The position numbers were made by a program, and so were the translations under genes. Of a stretch of 64,000 bases of DNA, positions 42,763 to 50,217 are shown piece after piece. The DNA comes from Neolewinella xylanilytica. GTDB lineage: Bacteria > Bacteroidota > Bacteroidia > Chitinophagales > Saprospiraceae. Under the pieces are notes generated by a model that was given only the letters and a program-made list of their open reading frames with translations, did no database searches and was not told the origin of the DNA. The stretch spans positions 744,001 through 808,000 of the forward strand of contig NZ_PTJC01000005.1 in assembly GCF_002934605.1 (NCBI RefSeq), given 5' to 3'. Every line of letters starts with the position of its first letter. The stretch's first letter is position 1.

Positions 42763-43971
42763 GAAGAAGTACGATGTTTGAAGTACGAAGGACAAAGTAC
42801 GAAGGGCTGCCGCACGTTTCTGCTCGCTTCGCTCGTGGGCCCGGTCGTCTGCCGAGCTCCGCTCGTCCGCCGACGAGGCCTTGGTGAATGGATGAATTGT
42901 TGAATTAGTGAATGGCTGCCGCATGTCTCAGCTCGCTTCGCTCGTTGTGGGAAGAGTGAATTTTTGAATTGTTGAGTTAGGGAATTGGCTGCCGCAATCC
43001 CGATAGCTATCGGGACTCGCTTCGCTCGTTGTGGGATACTCAACACAGATCGGCTTCGCCGGCACGGATTTCGGGCACGGATTGGCTGCGCCGCTACTTC
43101 GTGGTTTCGGTCGCCTCAGCTCGCTTCGCTCGTGGGCCCGGTCGTCTGCCGAGCTCCGCTCGTCCGCCGACGGGCCCTTGGTGAATGGATGAATTATTGA
43201 ATTAGTGAATGGCTGCCGCAATCCCGATAGCTATCGGGACTCGCTTCGCTCGTTGTGGGAAGAGTGAATTTTTGAATCGTTGAGTTAGTGAATTGGCTGC
43301 CGCAATCCCGATAGCTATCGGGACTCGCTTCGCTCGTTGTGGGATACTCAACACAGATCGGCTTCGCCGGCACGGATTTCGGGCACGGATTGGCTGCGCC
43401 GCTACTTCGTGGTTTCGGTCGCCTCAGCTCGCTTCGCTCGTGGGCCCGGTCGTCTGCCGAGCTCCGCTCGTCCGCCGACGGTCGCTTGGTAAATTCGTGA
43501 GTTTTTGAATTAGTGAATGGGTGAAAATGCTGCCGCGCTTCTCAGCTCGCTTCGCTCGGGCACAGATTAGCACGGAATTTCCCGCAGCACAGGGCTTATA
43601 CCAAGGGAGGGGAAGCGGAAATTACCGGAGGGGCTGATTTATAATGTGGTCCCGCTTATTTTGCAATCGCCCAGCCGAACGAGCGAAGCGAGCTGAGGCG
43701 ACCGAAAATCCGTGCCCAAAATCTGTGAAATCAGTGTTGAGAACACGAGCCGCAGGCGAGCTAAAACGCGCGGCAGCACCTTTGTACTTCGTACCTCATA
43801 CTTCAAACATCGTACTTCTCCCCCCCCCACGAGCCGAAGGCGAGCTGACTTGCGCGGCAGCCATTCACTAATTCAACAATTCACCCATTCACCATTCCCC
43901 CCCGAGCCGAATGCGAGCCTCCCCAAGCGGTAGCCCATTCACTAATTCAACACTTCACCCATTCACCAATT
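42763..43971. repeat. 1.2-kb field of composite intergenic repeats
   Basis: No gene. A ~215-bp unit occurs twice with a period of 308 bp (about 42966-43180 and 43274-43488). Each contains CCCGATAGCTATCGGG (perfect 16-bp palindrome; copies at 42999, 43223 and 43307), CACAGATCGGCTTCGCCGGC, the CGCCGCTACTTCGTGGTTTC part and the GCTCGCTTCGCTCGTGGGCC / CCGAGCTCCGCTCGTCCGCC part. AATTCACTAATTCAAC-type words fill the gaps. Several open frames in both directions are by-products of the repeats. Confidence 0.85.
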
Positions 43972-44006
43972 AAAAAACCGGTCCCCCCAAAGGAGAAACC
44001 GGTTTT
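43972..44006 (-). terminator. Terminator after the split transketolase genes
   Basis: AAAACCGGT (43974-43982) and ACCGGTTTT (43998-44006) form a 9-bp stem. On the minus strand it is followed by TTTAATT, about 90 bp after the transketolase stop. Because the stem has A/T tails on both sides it may work in both directions. Confidence 0.8.
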
Positions 44007-44097
44007 CTATATCTATCGTAAGGATACGTCGGCAGACGAAGTGCCATCACCCACCCTGCGGGATGGCCAATGGCCCTTCGGCGGACGAAGTGCCGAC

Positions 44098-45060
44098 TTA
44101 TTTCCGCTTAATAGCCCGCTTGGCGGCGGCCACCACGTCCGGTGTATCCAGGCCGTACTTGGCCAGCAGTTCGTCGGCGGTACCCGATTCCCCGAAGGTG
44201 TCATCGGTAGCGACGTACTCCTGGGGGGTCGGCTGGTGCTTGCTGAGGCATTCGGCGATGGCGCTGCCCAGGCCGCCGTACTTATTGTGTTCTTCGCAGG
44301 TCACGACGGCGCCGGTCTTCTTGGCGCTGGCGATCACGGCTTCCTCGTCGAGGGGCTTGATGGTGTGGATGTTGATCAGGTCGACGCTGATGCCTTCCTT
44401 CTCCAGCTGGCGGGCGGCCTCGATGGCTTTCCAGACCAGGTGGCCGGTGGCGAAGATGGTCACGTCCGTACCCTCGCTGAGGGGCAGGGCCTTACCGATC
44501 TCGAACTTCGTGTCTTCGGGGATGAAGACGGGCCAGCCCGGGCGACCGAAGCGCAGGTACACCGGTCCGTGGTGCTCCACGATGGCCTGTACGGCTGCTT
44601 TGGTCTGGTTGTAATCGCAGGGGTTGATGACCGTCATGCCGGGGAGCATCCGCATCATACCGATGTCTTCCAGGATCTGGTGGGTCGCCCCGTCCTCACC
44701 CAGCGTCAGGCCGGCGTGGCTGGCACAGATCTTCACGTTCTTGTCGCTGTAGGCGATCGATTGGCGGATCTGGTCGTAGACGCGGCCCGTGCTGAAGTTG
44801 GCGAAGGTGGTCGTGACCGGAATCTTTCCGCCCGTAGCCAGACCGGCCGCGATGCCCATCATGTTGGCTTCGGAGATACCGACCTGGATGAAGCGGTCGG
44901 GGTAGGTATTGATGAAGTCTTCCGACTTCATGGAGCCACGGAGGTCGGCGGTGAGCATGACCACGTTGTCGTGCTTGTCGCCGGCGGCTTTGAGTCCGGC
45001 GCCGAAACCGTCGCGGGTGGCTTTCTTGCCGGTGGATTGTAATTTATCGAGGGATAGCAT
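44098..45060 (-). CDS. Transketolase, C-terminal subunit
   Basis: 320 residues. It holds the pyrimidine-binding (PP) and C-terminal domains of a split transketolase: catalytic Glu64 in QVGISEANMMGIAAGLA, the FANFSTGRVYDQIRQS segment, GEDGATHQ with the substrate-binding His, and VYLRFGRPGWPVF. Together with the N-terminal subunit it transfers two-carbon ketol units in the pentose phosphate pathway, using thiamine diphosphate. Ends with a short basic KRAIKRK tail. Cotranscribed with the upstream subunit gene, 83 bp apart. Confidence 0.93.
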   Translation of the reverse strand: MLSLDKLQSTGKKATRDGFGAGLKAAGDKHDNVVMLTADLRGSMKSEDFINTYPDRFIQVGISEANMMGIAAGLATGGKIPVTTTFANFSTGRVYDQIRQSIAYSDKNVKICASHAGLTLGEDGATHQILEDIGMMRMLPGMTVINPCDYNQTKAAVQAIVEHHGPVYLRFGRPGWPVFIPEDTKFEIGKALPLSEGTDVTIFATGHLVWKAIEAARQLEKEGISVDLINIHTIKPLDEEAVIASAKKTGAVVTCEEHNKYGGLGSAIAECLSKHQPTPQEYVATDDTFGESGTADELLAKYGLDTPDVVAAAKRAIKRK

Positions 45061-45143
45061 GCGCTATAATATTCTTAATGATTAATGGAATGGGGGGCTG
45101 GGCCCTACCGTACTAAAAGGTGGCGAAGCCACCGACTACCGTA

Positions 45144-45998
45144 CTAAACCCCTTCGGCGGGGAAGTCGCCAAGGGTTTCCTCCAGCTGGCCCAGGGCGTT
45201 GATCGCCTGCTCCTTGTCCGGGGCTTTGCCGTGCCAGTGGTGGGTGCCGACCATGAAGTCCACGCCCATGCCCATTTCGGTGTCCATGACGATACAGGTA
45301 GGCTTGCCATTGCGCTTGGCAGCGGCTTCCTTGAGCACCTTCACGGTCTCTTCCATATCGTTACCGTTCATGCGCATGATGTCCCAGCCGAAGGCCTTGT
45401 ACTTGTCGGCGAAGCTGCCGAGCTCGAGCACCTCCTGGGTGGGGCCGTCGATCTGCTGGCCGTTGTCGTCGATGATGAGGACCAGGTTGTCCACCTTGTT
45501 GTGGGGAGCAAAGAGGGCGGCTTCCCAGATCTGGCCTTCCTGCTGCTCGCCGTCGCCGGTGAGGACGAAGACGGTGCGGTCGTCGCCGTTCATTTTTTTG
45601 GAGAGCGCCATGCCGATGGCTACGCTGACGCCCTGTCCGAGCGATCCGGAAGCTACGCGGATACCGGGCAGCCCCTCGTGGGTGGTCGGGTGGCCTTGCA
45701 GGCGGCTATCGATGGCACGGAAGGTCTTCAGTTCTTCGGCGGGGAAGTACCCGGCGCGGGCCAGTACGCTGTAAAAGACCGGGGAGATGTGGCCGTTGGA
45801 GAGGAAGAAGACGTCTTCGTCCTTCGCTTCCATATTGAAGGAAGGATCGTGCTTCATGACTTCAAAATAAAGCGCGACCAGGAGGTCGGCGTTACCGAGT
45901 CCGCCACCGGGGTGGCCGCTCTGCGAGAGGTACACCTGCCGGATAATGTCGCGCCGTACCTGGGAGGCTATTCTTTTGAGTTCTTGGATATCTGCCAT
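45144..45998 (-). CDS. Transketolase, N-terminal subunit
   Basis: 284 residues. TPP-binding half of a split transketolase: SGHPGGGLGNAD at 27-38, the GHPTTHEGLPGI loop, and the thiamine motif TGDGEQQEGQIWEA at ~147-160 with the Asn of IDDNGQQIDG about 30 residues on. The C-terminus FMVGTHHWHGKAPD supplies active-site His residues. Split transketolases are common in several phyla. A -7 box lies upstream. The stop codon is inside a short repeated word (CTACCGTACTAAA). Confidence 0.93.
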   Translation of the reverse strand: MADIQELKRIASQVRRDIIRQVYLSQSGHPGGGLGNADLLVALYFEVMKHDPSFNMEAKDEDVFFLSNGHISPVFYSVLARAGYFPAEELKTFRAIDSRLQGHPTTHEGLPGIRVASGSLGQGVSVAIGMALSKKMNGDDRTVFVLTGDGEQQEGQIWEAALFAPHNKVDNLVLIIDDNGQQIDGPTQEVLELGSFADKYKAFGWDIMRMNGNDMEETVKVLKEAAAKRNGKPTCIVMDTEMGMGVDFMVGTHHWHGKAPDKEQAINALGQLEETLGDFPAEGV

Positions 45999-46045
45999 AT
46001 AATGGGGGTAATTGAGAGTGATTCCCGGCCGTGCTGCGGGAACCG

Positions 46046-46053
46046 CAAATTTA
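46046..46053 (-). promoter_or_regulatory. Promoter -7 box of the transketolase operon
   Basis: TAAATTTG on the minus strand is a perfect TAnnTTTG element, 47 bp before the start codon of the N-terminal subunit. Confidence 0.5.
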
Positions 46054-46192
46054 CCTAATAAGGTTTGACTAGTGGTTTTGTTCCTTCCCCGGGAGGGTAG
46101 GGGGCCCTAAACGCACTTATTCCCCCTATTTCTTGCCGCACGCCGGGGGCAGCCGGTATTGGGCGCCGGAGCGCGGGTGCAGGGATGGGACC

Positions 46193-46231
46193 AAAAAGAT
46201 GCCCCCGTCCAGAAGGCTGAACGGGGGCATC
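46193..46231 (-). terminator. Terminator of the csbD gene
   Basis: GATGCCCCCGT (46198-46208) and ACGGGGGCATC (46221-46231) form an 11-bp stem followed on the minus strand by TTTTT, 30 bp after the csbD stop. Confidence 0.9.
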
Positions 46232-46260
46232 TTATGGGAATCGGGATATCGAGCCGGTGC

Positions 46261-46452
46261 TTACAGGCTGTCGATCCAGTCCTTTAACTGTTGCTTGGTT
46301 TTCCCCAGTTTGGTCTGGAGGTTACCCATGAACTCGTCGTGTTTTCCTTCCTGGTAGGTCAGGTCATCGTCGGTGAGGTCACCGTATTCTTGCTTGGCCT
46401 TTCCTTTGACCTGGTTCCAGTCTCCCCGTATTCTATCTCCGCTTGCGCTCAT
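46261..46452 (-). CDS. CsbD family stress protein
   Basis: 63 residues, the whole CsbD domain: GDRIRGDWNQVKGKAKQEYG, LTDDDLTYQEGKHDEFMGN and QTKLGKTKQQLKDWID. CsbD-like proteins are small, very hydrophilic and induced by general stress in many bacteria; the molecular role is not settled. Monocistronic with its own terminator. Confidence 0.92.
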   Translation of the reverse strand: MSASGDRIRGDWNQVKGKAKQEYGDLTDDDLTYQEGKHDEFMGNLQTKLGKTKQQLKDWIDSL

Positions 46453-46513
46453 CGTATGTTGTTTTGGTACCTTTCCCCAACGGCTCCGCGGGTGGCGGTG
46501 TTCGAGGAATGGA

Positions 46514-47665
46514 ATGCACCCCGCTATGCAAGACGGCCGCCGGCTCGCCGAACTCAGACGATACGCTACGGAACTGGCTCCGGATTACCGGGCCTGGGTC
46601 GACGAGCATGATTACCCCCCGGATCATGCCACGCTCCATTTTCATCGCTCGCTGATCGGCTGGTACGAAGCCGTCCTGCTCCCGGAAGATCCCTACACCG
46701 GAGCCGCTTTCCACTTCGTGACCACCATCGCCGCGGTCTACTTTGCCGACGGCCAGGTAAGCACCCACCGCTTCCCGATGGGCAACGGGCCGCTGGATCA
46801 CTTACCCAAGCCGGTCCAGCTGGACGCATCGGGGCAACGCCTGCTCCTCCGCCTGAAGGAAGCCGGCGATTGTCAGCAACTCCTCCTGCTGGCCGATTAC
46901 CACCGCATGGAATCCGCCGCCCTGGCCCGGGCCCTCGATCTGGAACCCGACGACGAACTGGACGACCGCCTTCTGAGCTGCCGGGATGCGGTCACCGAAG
47001 GCGATCCGGAAATGGCCCGCCGTTACCCCGCCGCGATCACCCTGGCCGGCCGCCAGGACCTCATGCGCACGCTCGCCCGGGAAGCGCCCGCCCCCGAGCC
47101 GATCCCTGCACCCGCGCCCGCCGCCAACAAAGAAAGCGTCCAATTGCGGCCCCGCTACCGAATTAAGCTTCCTTCGCTATCCACGGGCCTGCTCCTCGCC
47201 GCCGTGTTGTGCGGGGTGCTGGGCTGGCTCGCCTACGATACCTTCGGCGGTAGCGCCCCCGGCGACCTGTACGCCCGTGCCTTCGAGCCCTATCCCAACA
47301 TTTTCGCCGATACGCCCCCACAAACCGACGCCGAGCGCGACCTGGAGCGCATCCTCTATTACTACGACCGAGGCGATTACCGCACCGGTTACGACGAGCT
47401 GCTGCCCACCGCCCCCGCCTATCCGGCTTCGCCGCTCTACCTCGGCGTGTCGGCTCTGGCCCTCGACGATCCGGCCCGGGCGCGGGAGTGGTTCGCCCAA
47501 CTCCCGCCCGATAGCCCTTACCTGGCTCCCGCCGCATGGTACGACGCCCTGGCCCTGCTCGCCCTCAACCGCCGGCCCGAAGCCGAGGACGCCCTGCAGC
47601 GGATCGCGAATACCGACGGCCACCCGTACCGGGCCGCTGCTCGGGAGTTGTTGGCTGATCTGTAG
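46514..47665 (+). CDS. Membrane-anchored TPR-like protein
   Basis: 383 residues from ATG 46514 (ATG 46526 is an alternative; the frame extends upstream without sense). Residues ~1-200 are soluble; a RLLLRLKEAGDCQQLLLLAD segment followed by SAALARALDLEPDDEL resembles a sigma-70 region-4 helix-turn-helix, but only weakly. A Pro/Ala linker, one membrane helix (LLLAAVLCGVLGWLAY, ~222-240) and a C-terminal TPR-like solenoid (residues ~270-383) follow. This soluble-TM-TPR layout is common in Bacteroidota, often next to sigma factors. Function unknown. The gene is divergent from csbD. Confidence 0.7.
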   Translation: MHPAMQDGRRLAELRRYATELAPDYRAWVDEHDYPPDHATLHFHRSLIGWYEAVLLPEDPYTGAAFHFVTTIAAVYFADGQVSTHRFPMGNGPLDHLPKPVQLDASGQRLLLRLKEAGDCQQLLLLADYHRMESAALARALDLEPDDELDDRLLSCRDAVTEGDPEMARRYPAAITLAGRQDLMRTLAREAPAPEPIPAPAPAANKESVQLRPRYRIKLPSLSTGLLLAAVLCGVLGWLAYDTFGGSAPGDLYARAFEPYPNIFADTPPQTDAERDLERILYYYDRGDYRTGYDELLPTAPAYPASPLYLGVSALALDDPARAREWFAQLPPDSPYLAPAAWYDALALLALNRRPEAEDALQRIANTDGHPYRAAARELLADL

Positions 47666-47732
47666 GTCGGAGAAGGGGGGCGCTGCGCGACGGTAGTGGG
47701 TCACCGCCGTGGGTAGTAAGCGCATACTGAAA

Positions 47733-48243
47733 TTCACCACAGAGGTGCCACGGAGTACACCACAGAGGTGCCACGGAGGAGGCTTGCTAAGTGGTCGCTG
47801 TACGACGGCAGTGACTAACCGCATAGAAGCAGAGTACCGCGGAGTTTCTCGGAGTCGTGCGGGAAAAATCCGTGTTTAATCCGTGCCCGAGCGTAGCGAT
47901 CCGTGAAATCTGTGTTGAGCCTATACACCGCGCCGCAGGCGCAGCAAGGTCTGCGGTCGGACCGAAGGTCCTCCACCCGTGGGCATCCGAACCGCGGGAG
48001 AGACAAAACGAACTGATAGTTCACCACAGATGTGCCACGGAGTACAGCATAGAGGTGCCACGGAGGAGGCTTGCTAAGTGGTCGCTGTGCGACGGTAGCG
48101 ATAAACGGCAGAGAAGCAGAGCACCGCGGAGTTTCGCGGAGCCCTGCGGAAAAAATCCGTGTTTAATCCGTGCCCGAGCGTAGCGATCCGTGAAATCTGT
48201 GTTGAGCCTATACACCGCGCCGCAGGCGCAGCAAGGTCTGCGG
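47733..48243. repeat. Two direct copies of a 224-bp composite repeat
   Basis: Copies at about 47733-47956 and 48020-48243 (period 287 bp) share almost all bases: TTCACCACAGAGGTGCCACG, GAGGAGGCTTGCTAAGTGGT, then AATCCGTGTTTAATCCGTGC and GCCGCAGGCGCAGCAAGGTC. Further partial modules with TCTGTGTTGAG and GAGCCGAAGGCGAGC words run to about 48440. No gene is present between 47666 and 48616. Confidence 0.85.
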
Positions 48244-48577
48244 AAACCCACGAAGTAGCGGCGCAGTCAATCTGTGTTGAGAAAAAACGAGCCGCAGGTG
48301 AGCAAAGCCTCTCCACAGATAGCTCAGGGGGCTTCACCGAGGAATCACCGAGGGGAGAGCAGCCAATCCGTGACCTAGCGCAGCGAGCTGCCAAAATCAG
48401 CATTTCAGAATTACGAGCCGAAGGCGAGCATCTCCTGCGCCCAAGGGAATTCACATAACATGTTTGTAACTCCCGTTTCCCCTGCGCCCCGGCGCAAAAC
48501 ACCCGCTTTGGAAAACACCCGTTCCAATAATCCCCATCCGGGTCACCAGAATTTGCCGACACCTTCGTACTTCCTAC

Positions 48578-48611
48578 TTTGTCCTTCCAACATCGTACTT
48601 CTGTACCTTCG
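48578..48611 (+). promoter_or_regulatory. Promoter of hisS inside a repeat module
   Basis: TTTG (48578-48581), 22 nt, TACCTTCG (48604-48611), then five bases to the hisS ATG. The sequence ACTTTGTCCTTCCAACATCG and TACTTCTG is shared with the repeat module before the GNAT genes. The short distance predicts a leaderless or nearly leaderless mRNA. Confidence 0.55.
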
Positions 48612-48616
48612 CGCCC

Positions 48617-49957
48617 ATGAAACCCTCCATCCCCAAAGGAACCCGAGATTTTCTGCCCCACGAGGTGCGGCGGCGCAACTACATTTTCGACGTCATCCGG
48701 AAGCATTTCCACCGCTACGGCTACCAGCCCATCGAGACGCCGGTGATGGAAAACCTGTCGACCCTGACCGGGAAGTACGGCGAGGAAGGCGATCGCCTGC
48801 TCTTCAAGGTGCTCAACAACGGCGATTTTCTCGGGAAAGCGGATTCGCAGCAGCTAGCCGCCCAAGATAGCGACGCCGTACTGCCGCAGATATCGAAGCG
48901 CGGCCTCCGCTACGATCTCACCGTCCCCTTCGCCCGCTACGTGGTGATGCACCAGAACGACCTCGCCTTCCCCTTCAAGCGCTACGCTATCGCCCCCGTG
49001 TGGCGGGCCGACCGGCCGCAGAAGGGCCGCTACAACGAGTTCTACCAGTGCGACGCCGACGTGGTAGGCTCCGATTCCCTCCTCTACGAGGCCGAACTAA
49101 CGCAGCTGCTGGACTGGGTATTTGCCGACCTCGGACTACGCGTCGTCATCCGCCTCAATAACCGGAAGATCCTGGCCGGGCTCGCCGAGATCGCCGGGCA
49201 CCAGGACCGGATGATGGACATCACCATCGCCATCGACAAGCTCGATAAAATCGGGGAGGCCGGCGTCGAAAAGGAACTCCGGGAGCGGGGCGTAGATGCG
49301 GCGGCCATCGATACGATCAAGCAATTCTTAGGCGTCACCAGCCTGGGAAAAGTAGCGCCGCTGCTGGAAAAAAGCGCGATCGGCCGCGAGGGCATCGGGG
49401 AACTTCAGGCCGTATTCGACACGATCGGAGCCACCACCAGCCGCGTTGAATTCGACGTCACCCTGGCCCGCGGCCTCAATTACTACACCGGCTGCATCTA
49501 CGAAGTGGCCGTCGACACCGATTCGCACCCCGGTATTCAGATGGGTAGCATCGCGGGTGGTGGCCGCTACGCCGACCTTACCGGCATCTTCGGCGGCCGC
49601 GACCTGCCCGGCGTAGGCATCAGCTTCGGAGCGGAACGCATCTATGACGTTCTGGAAGAGCTCCAGCTATTCCCCGCGGATGCCAGCGAAGATCTCGAGT
49701 ACCTGCTGCTTTGCCTCGACGAGGCGAGCCTGGCCCACGGTTTCGAGCTAGTCGGCCAACTTCGCCGTGCCGGCCGGAATGCGGACCTCTATCCCGCCGC
49801 CGCCAAACTGGGTAAAATGATGAAGTACGCCGATCAGCGCAATGCCCCGAAGGTCATTATCATCGGCAGTGAAGAAGTGAAGAGCGGCAAGTACTCGGTA
49901 AAGACCATGGCAACCGGAGAGCAGGCTACGCAATCGCTTAGTGGGTTGATTGGGTAG
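48617..49957 (+). CDS. hisS: Histidine--tRNA ligase
   Basis: 446 residues. Class II aminoacyl-tRNA synthetase: motif 1 region PKGTRDFLPHEVRRRNYIFD, motif 2 YAIAPVWRADRPQKGRYNEFYQCD, the His-specific LARGLNYYTG, and motif 3 GVGISFGAERIYDVL. The C-terminal anticodon-binding domain begins near 350 (YLLLCLDEASLAHGFEL). It charges tRNA-His in the cytoplasm and is essential. The start ATG lies just behind a promoter-like repeat module. Confidence 0.96.
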   Translation: MKPSIPKGTRDFLPHEVRRRNYIFDVIRKHFHRYGYQPIETPVMENLSTLTGKYGEEGDRLLFKVLNNGDFLGKADSQQLAAQDSDAVLPQISKRGLRYDLTVPFARYVVMHQNDLAFPFKRYAIAPVWRADRPQKGRYNEFYQCDADVVGSDSLLYEAELTQLLDWVFADLGLRVVIRLNNRKILAGLAEIAGHQDRMMDITIAIDKLDKIGEAGVEKELRERGVDAAAIDTIKQFLGVTSLGKVAPLLEKSAIGREGIGELQAVFDTIGATTSRVEFDVTLARGLNYYTGCIYEVAVDTDSHPGIQMGSIAGGGRYADLTGIFGGRDLPGVGISFGAERIYDVLEELQLFPADASEDLEYLLLCLDEASLAHGFELVGQLRRAGRNADLYPAAAKLGKMMKYADQRNAPKVIIIGSEEVKSGKYSVKTMATGEQATQSLSGLIG

Positions 49958-50217
49958 TGGGTAGTCTGGTAGTAGGTAGGGGTAGTCAGTAGTCTTTTAG
50001 GGGGTAGTCTAGTAGTAGGTAGGGGGTAGTCTTTTAGGGGGTAGTAGGTAGGGGTAGTCAGTAGTCTTTTAGGGGGTAGTCGGTAGTCTGTTAGTAGGTA
50101 GTATTTGGGTGCAAATTGCCCGACTAAAAACACTACCTACTAACAGACTAAAGGACTATCCCCTAAAAGACTAAAAGACTACCAAACTAAAAGACTACCC
50201 CCTACCAGACTAAAGGA
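49958..50217. repeat. Simple-sequence repeat field with inverted halves
   Basis: About 260 bp built of GTAGTC, TAGTAGGTAG, GGGGTAGTC and CTTTTAGG words. The left half is on one strand (GTAGTAGGTAGGGG), the right half is roughly its complement (CTACCTACTAACAGACTAAA). TAGTAGGTAGT and ACTACCTACTA around 50092-50140 form an 11-bp stem. It lies between two convergent genes (hisS and the protease), so it may act as a bidirectional terminator. Confidence 0.8.

Noticed and set aside
42985-43508. Two identical 71-residue plus-strand ORFs
   Set aside because: Identical because the underlying DNA is duplicated; the product matches only the repeat modules.
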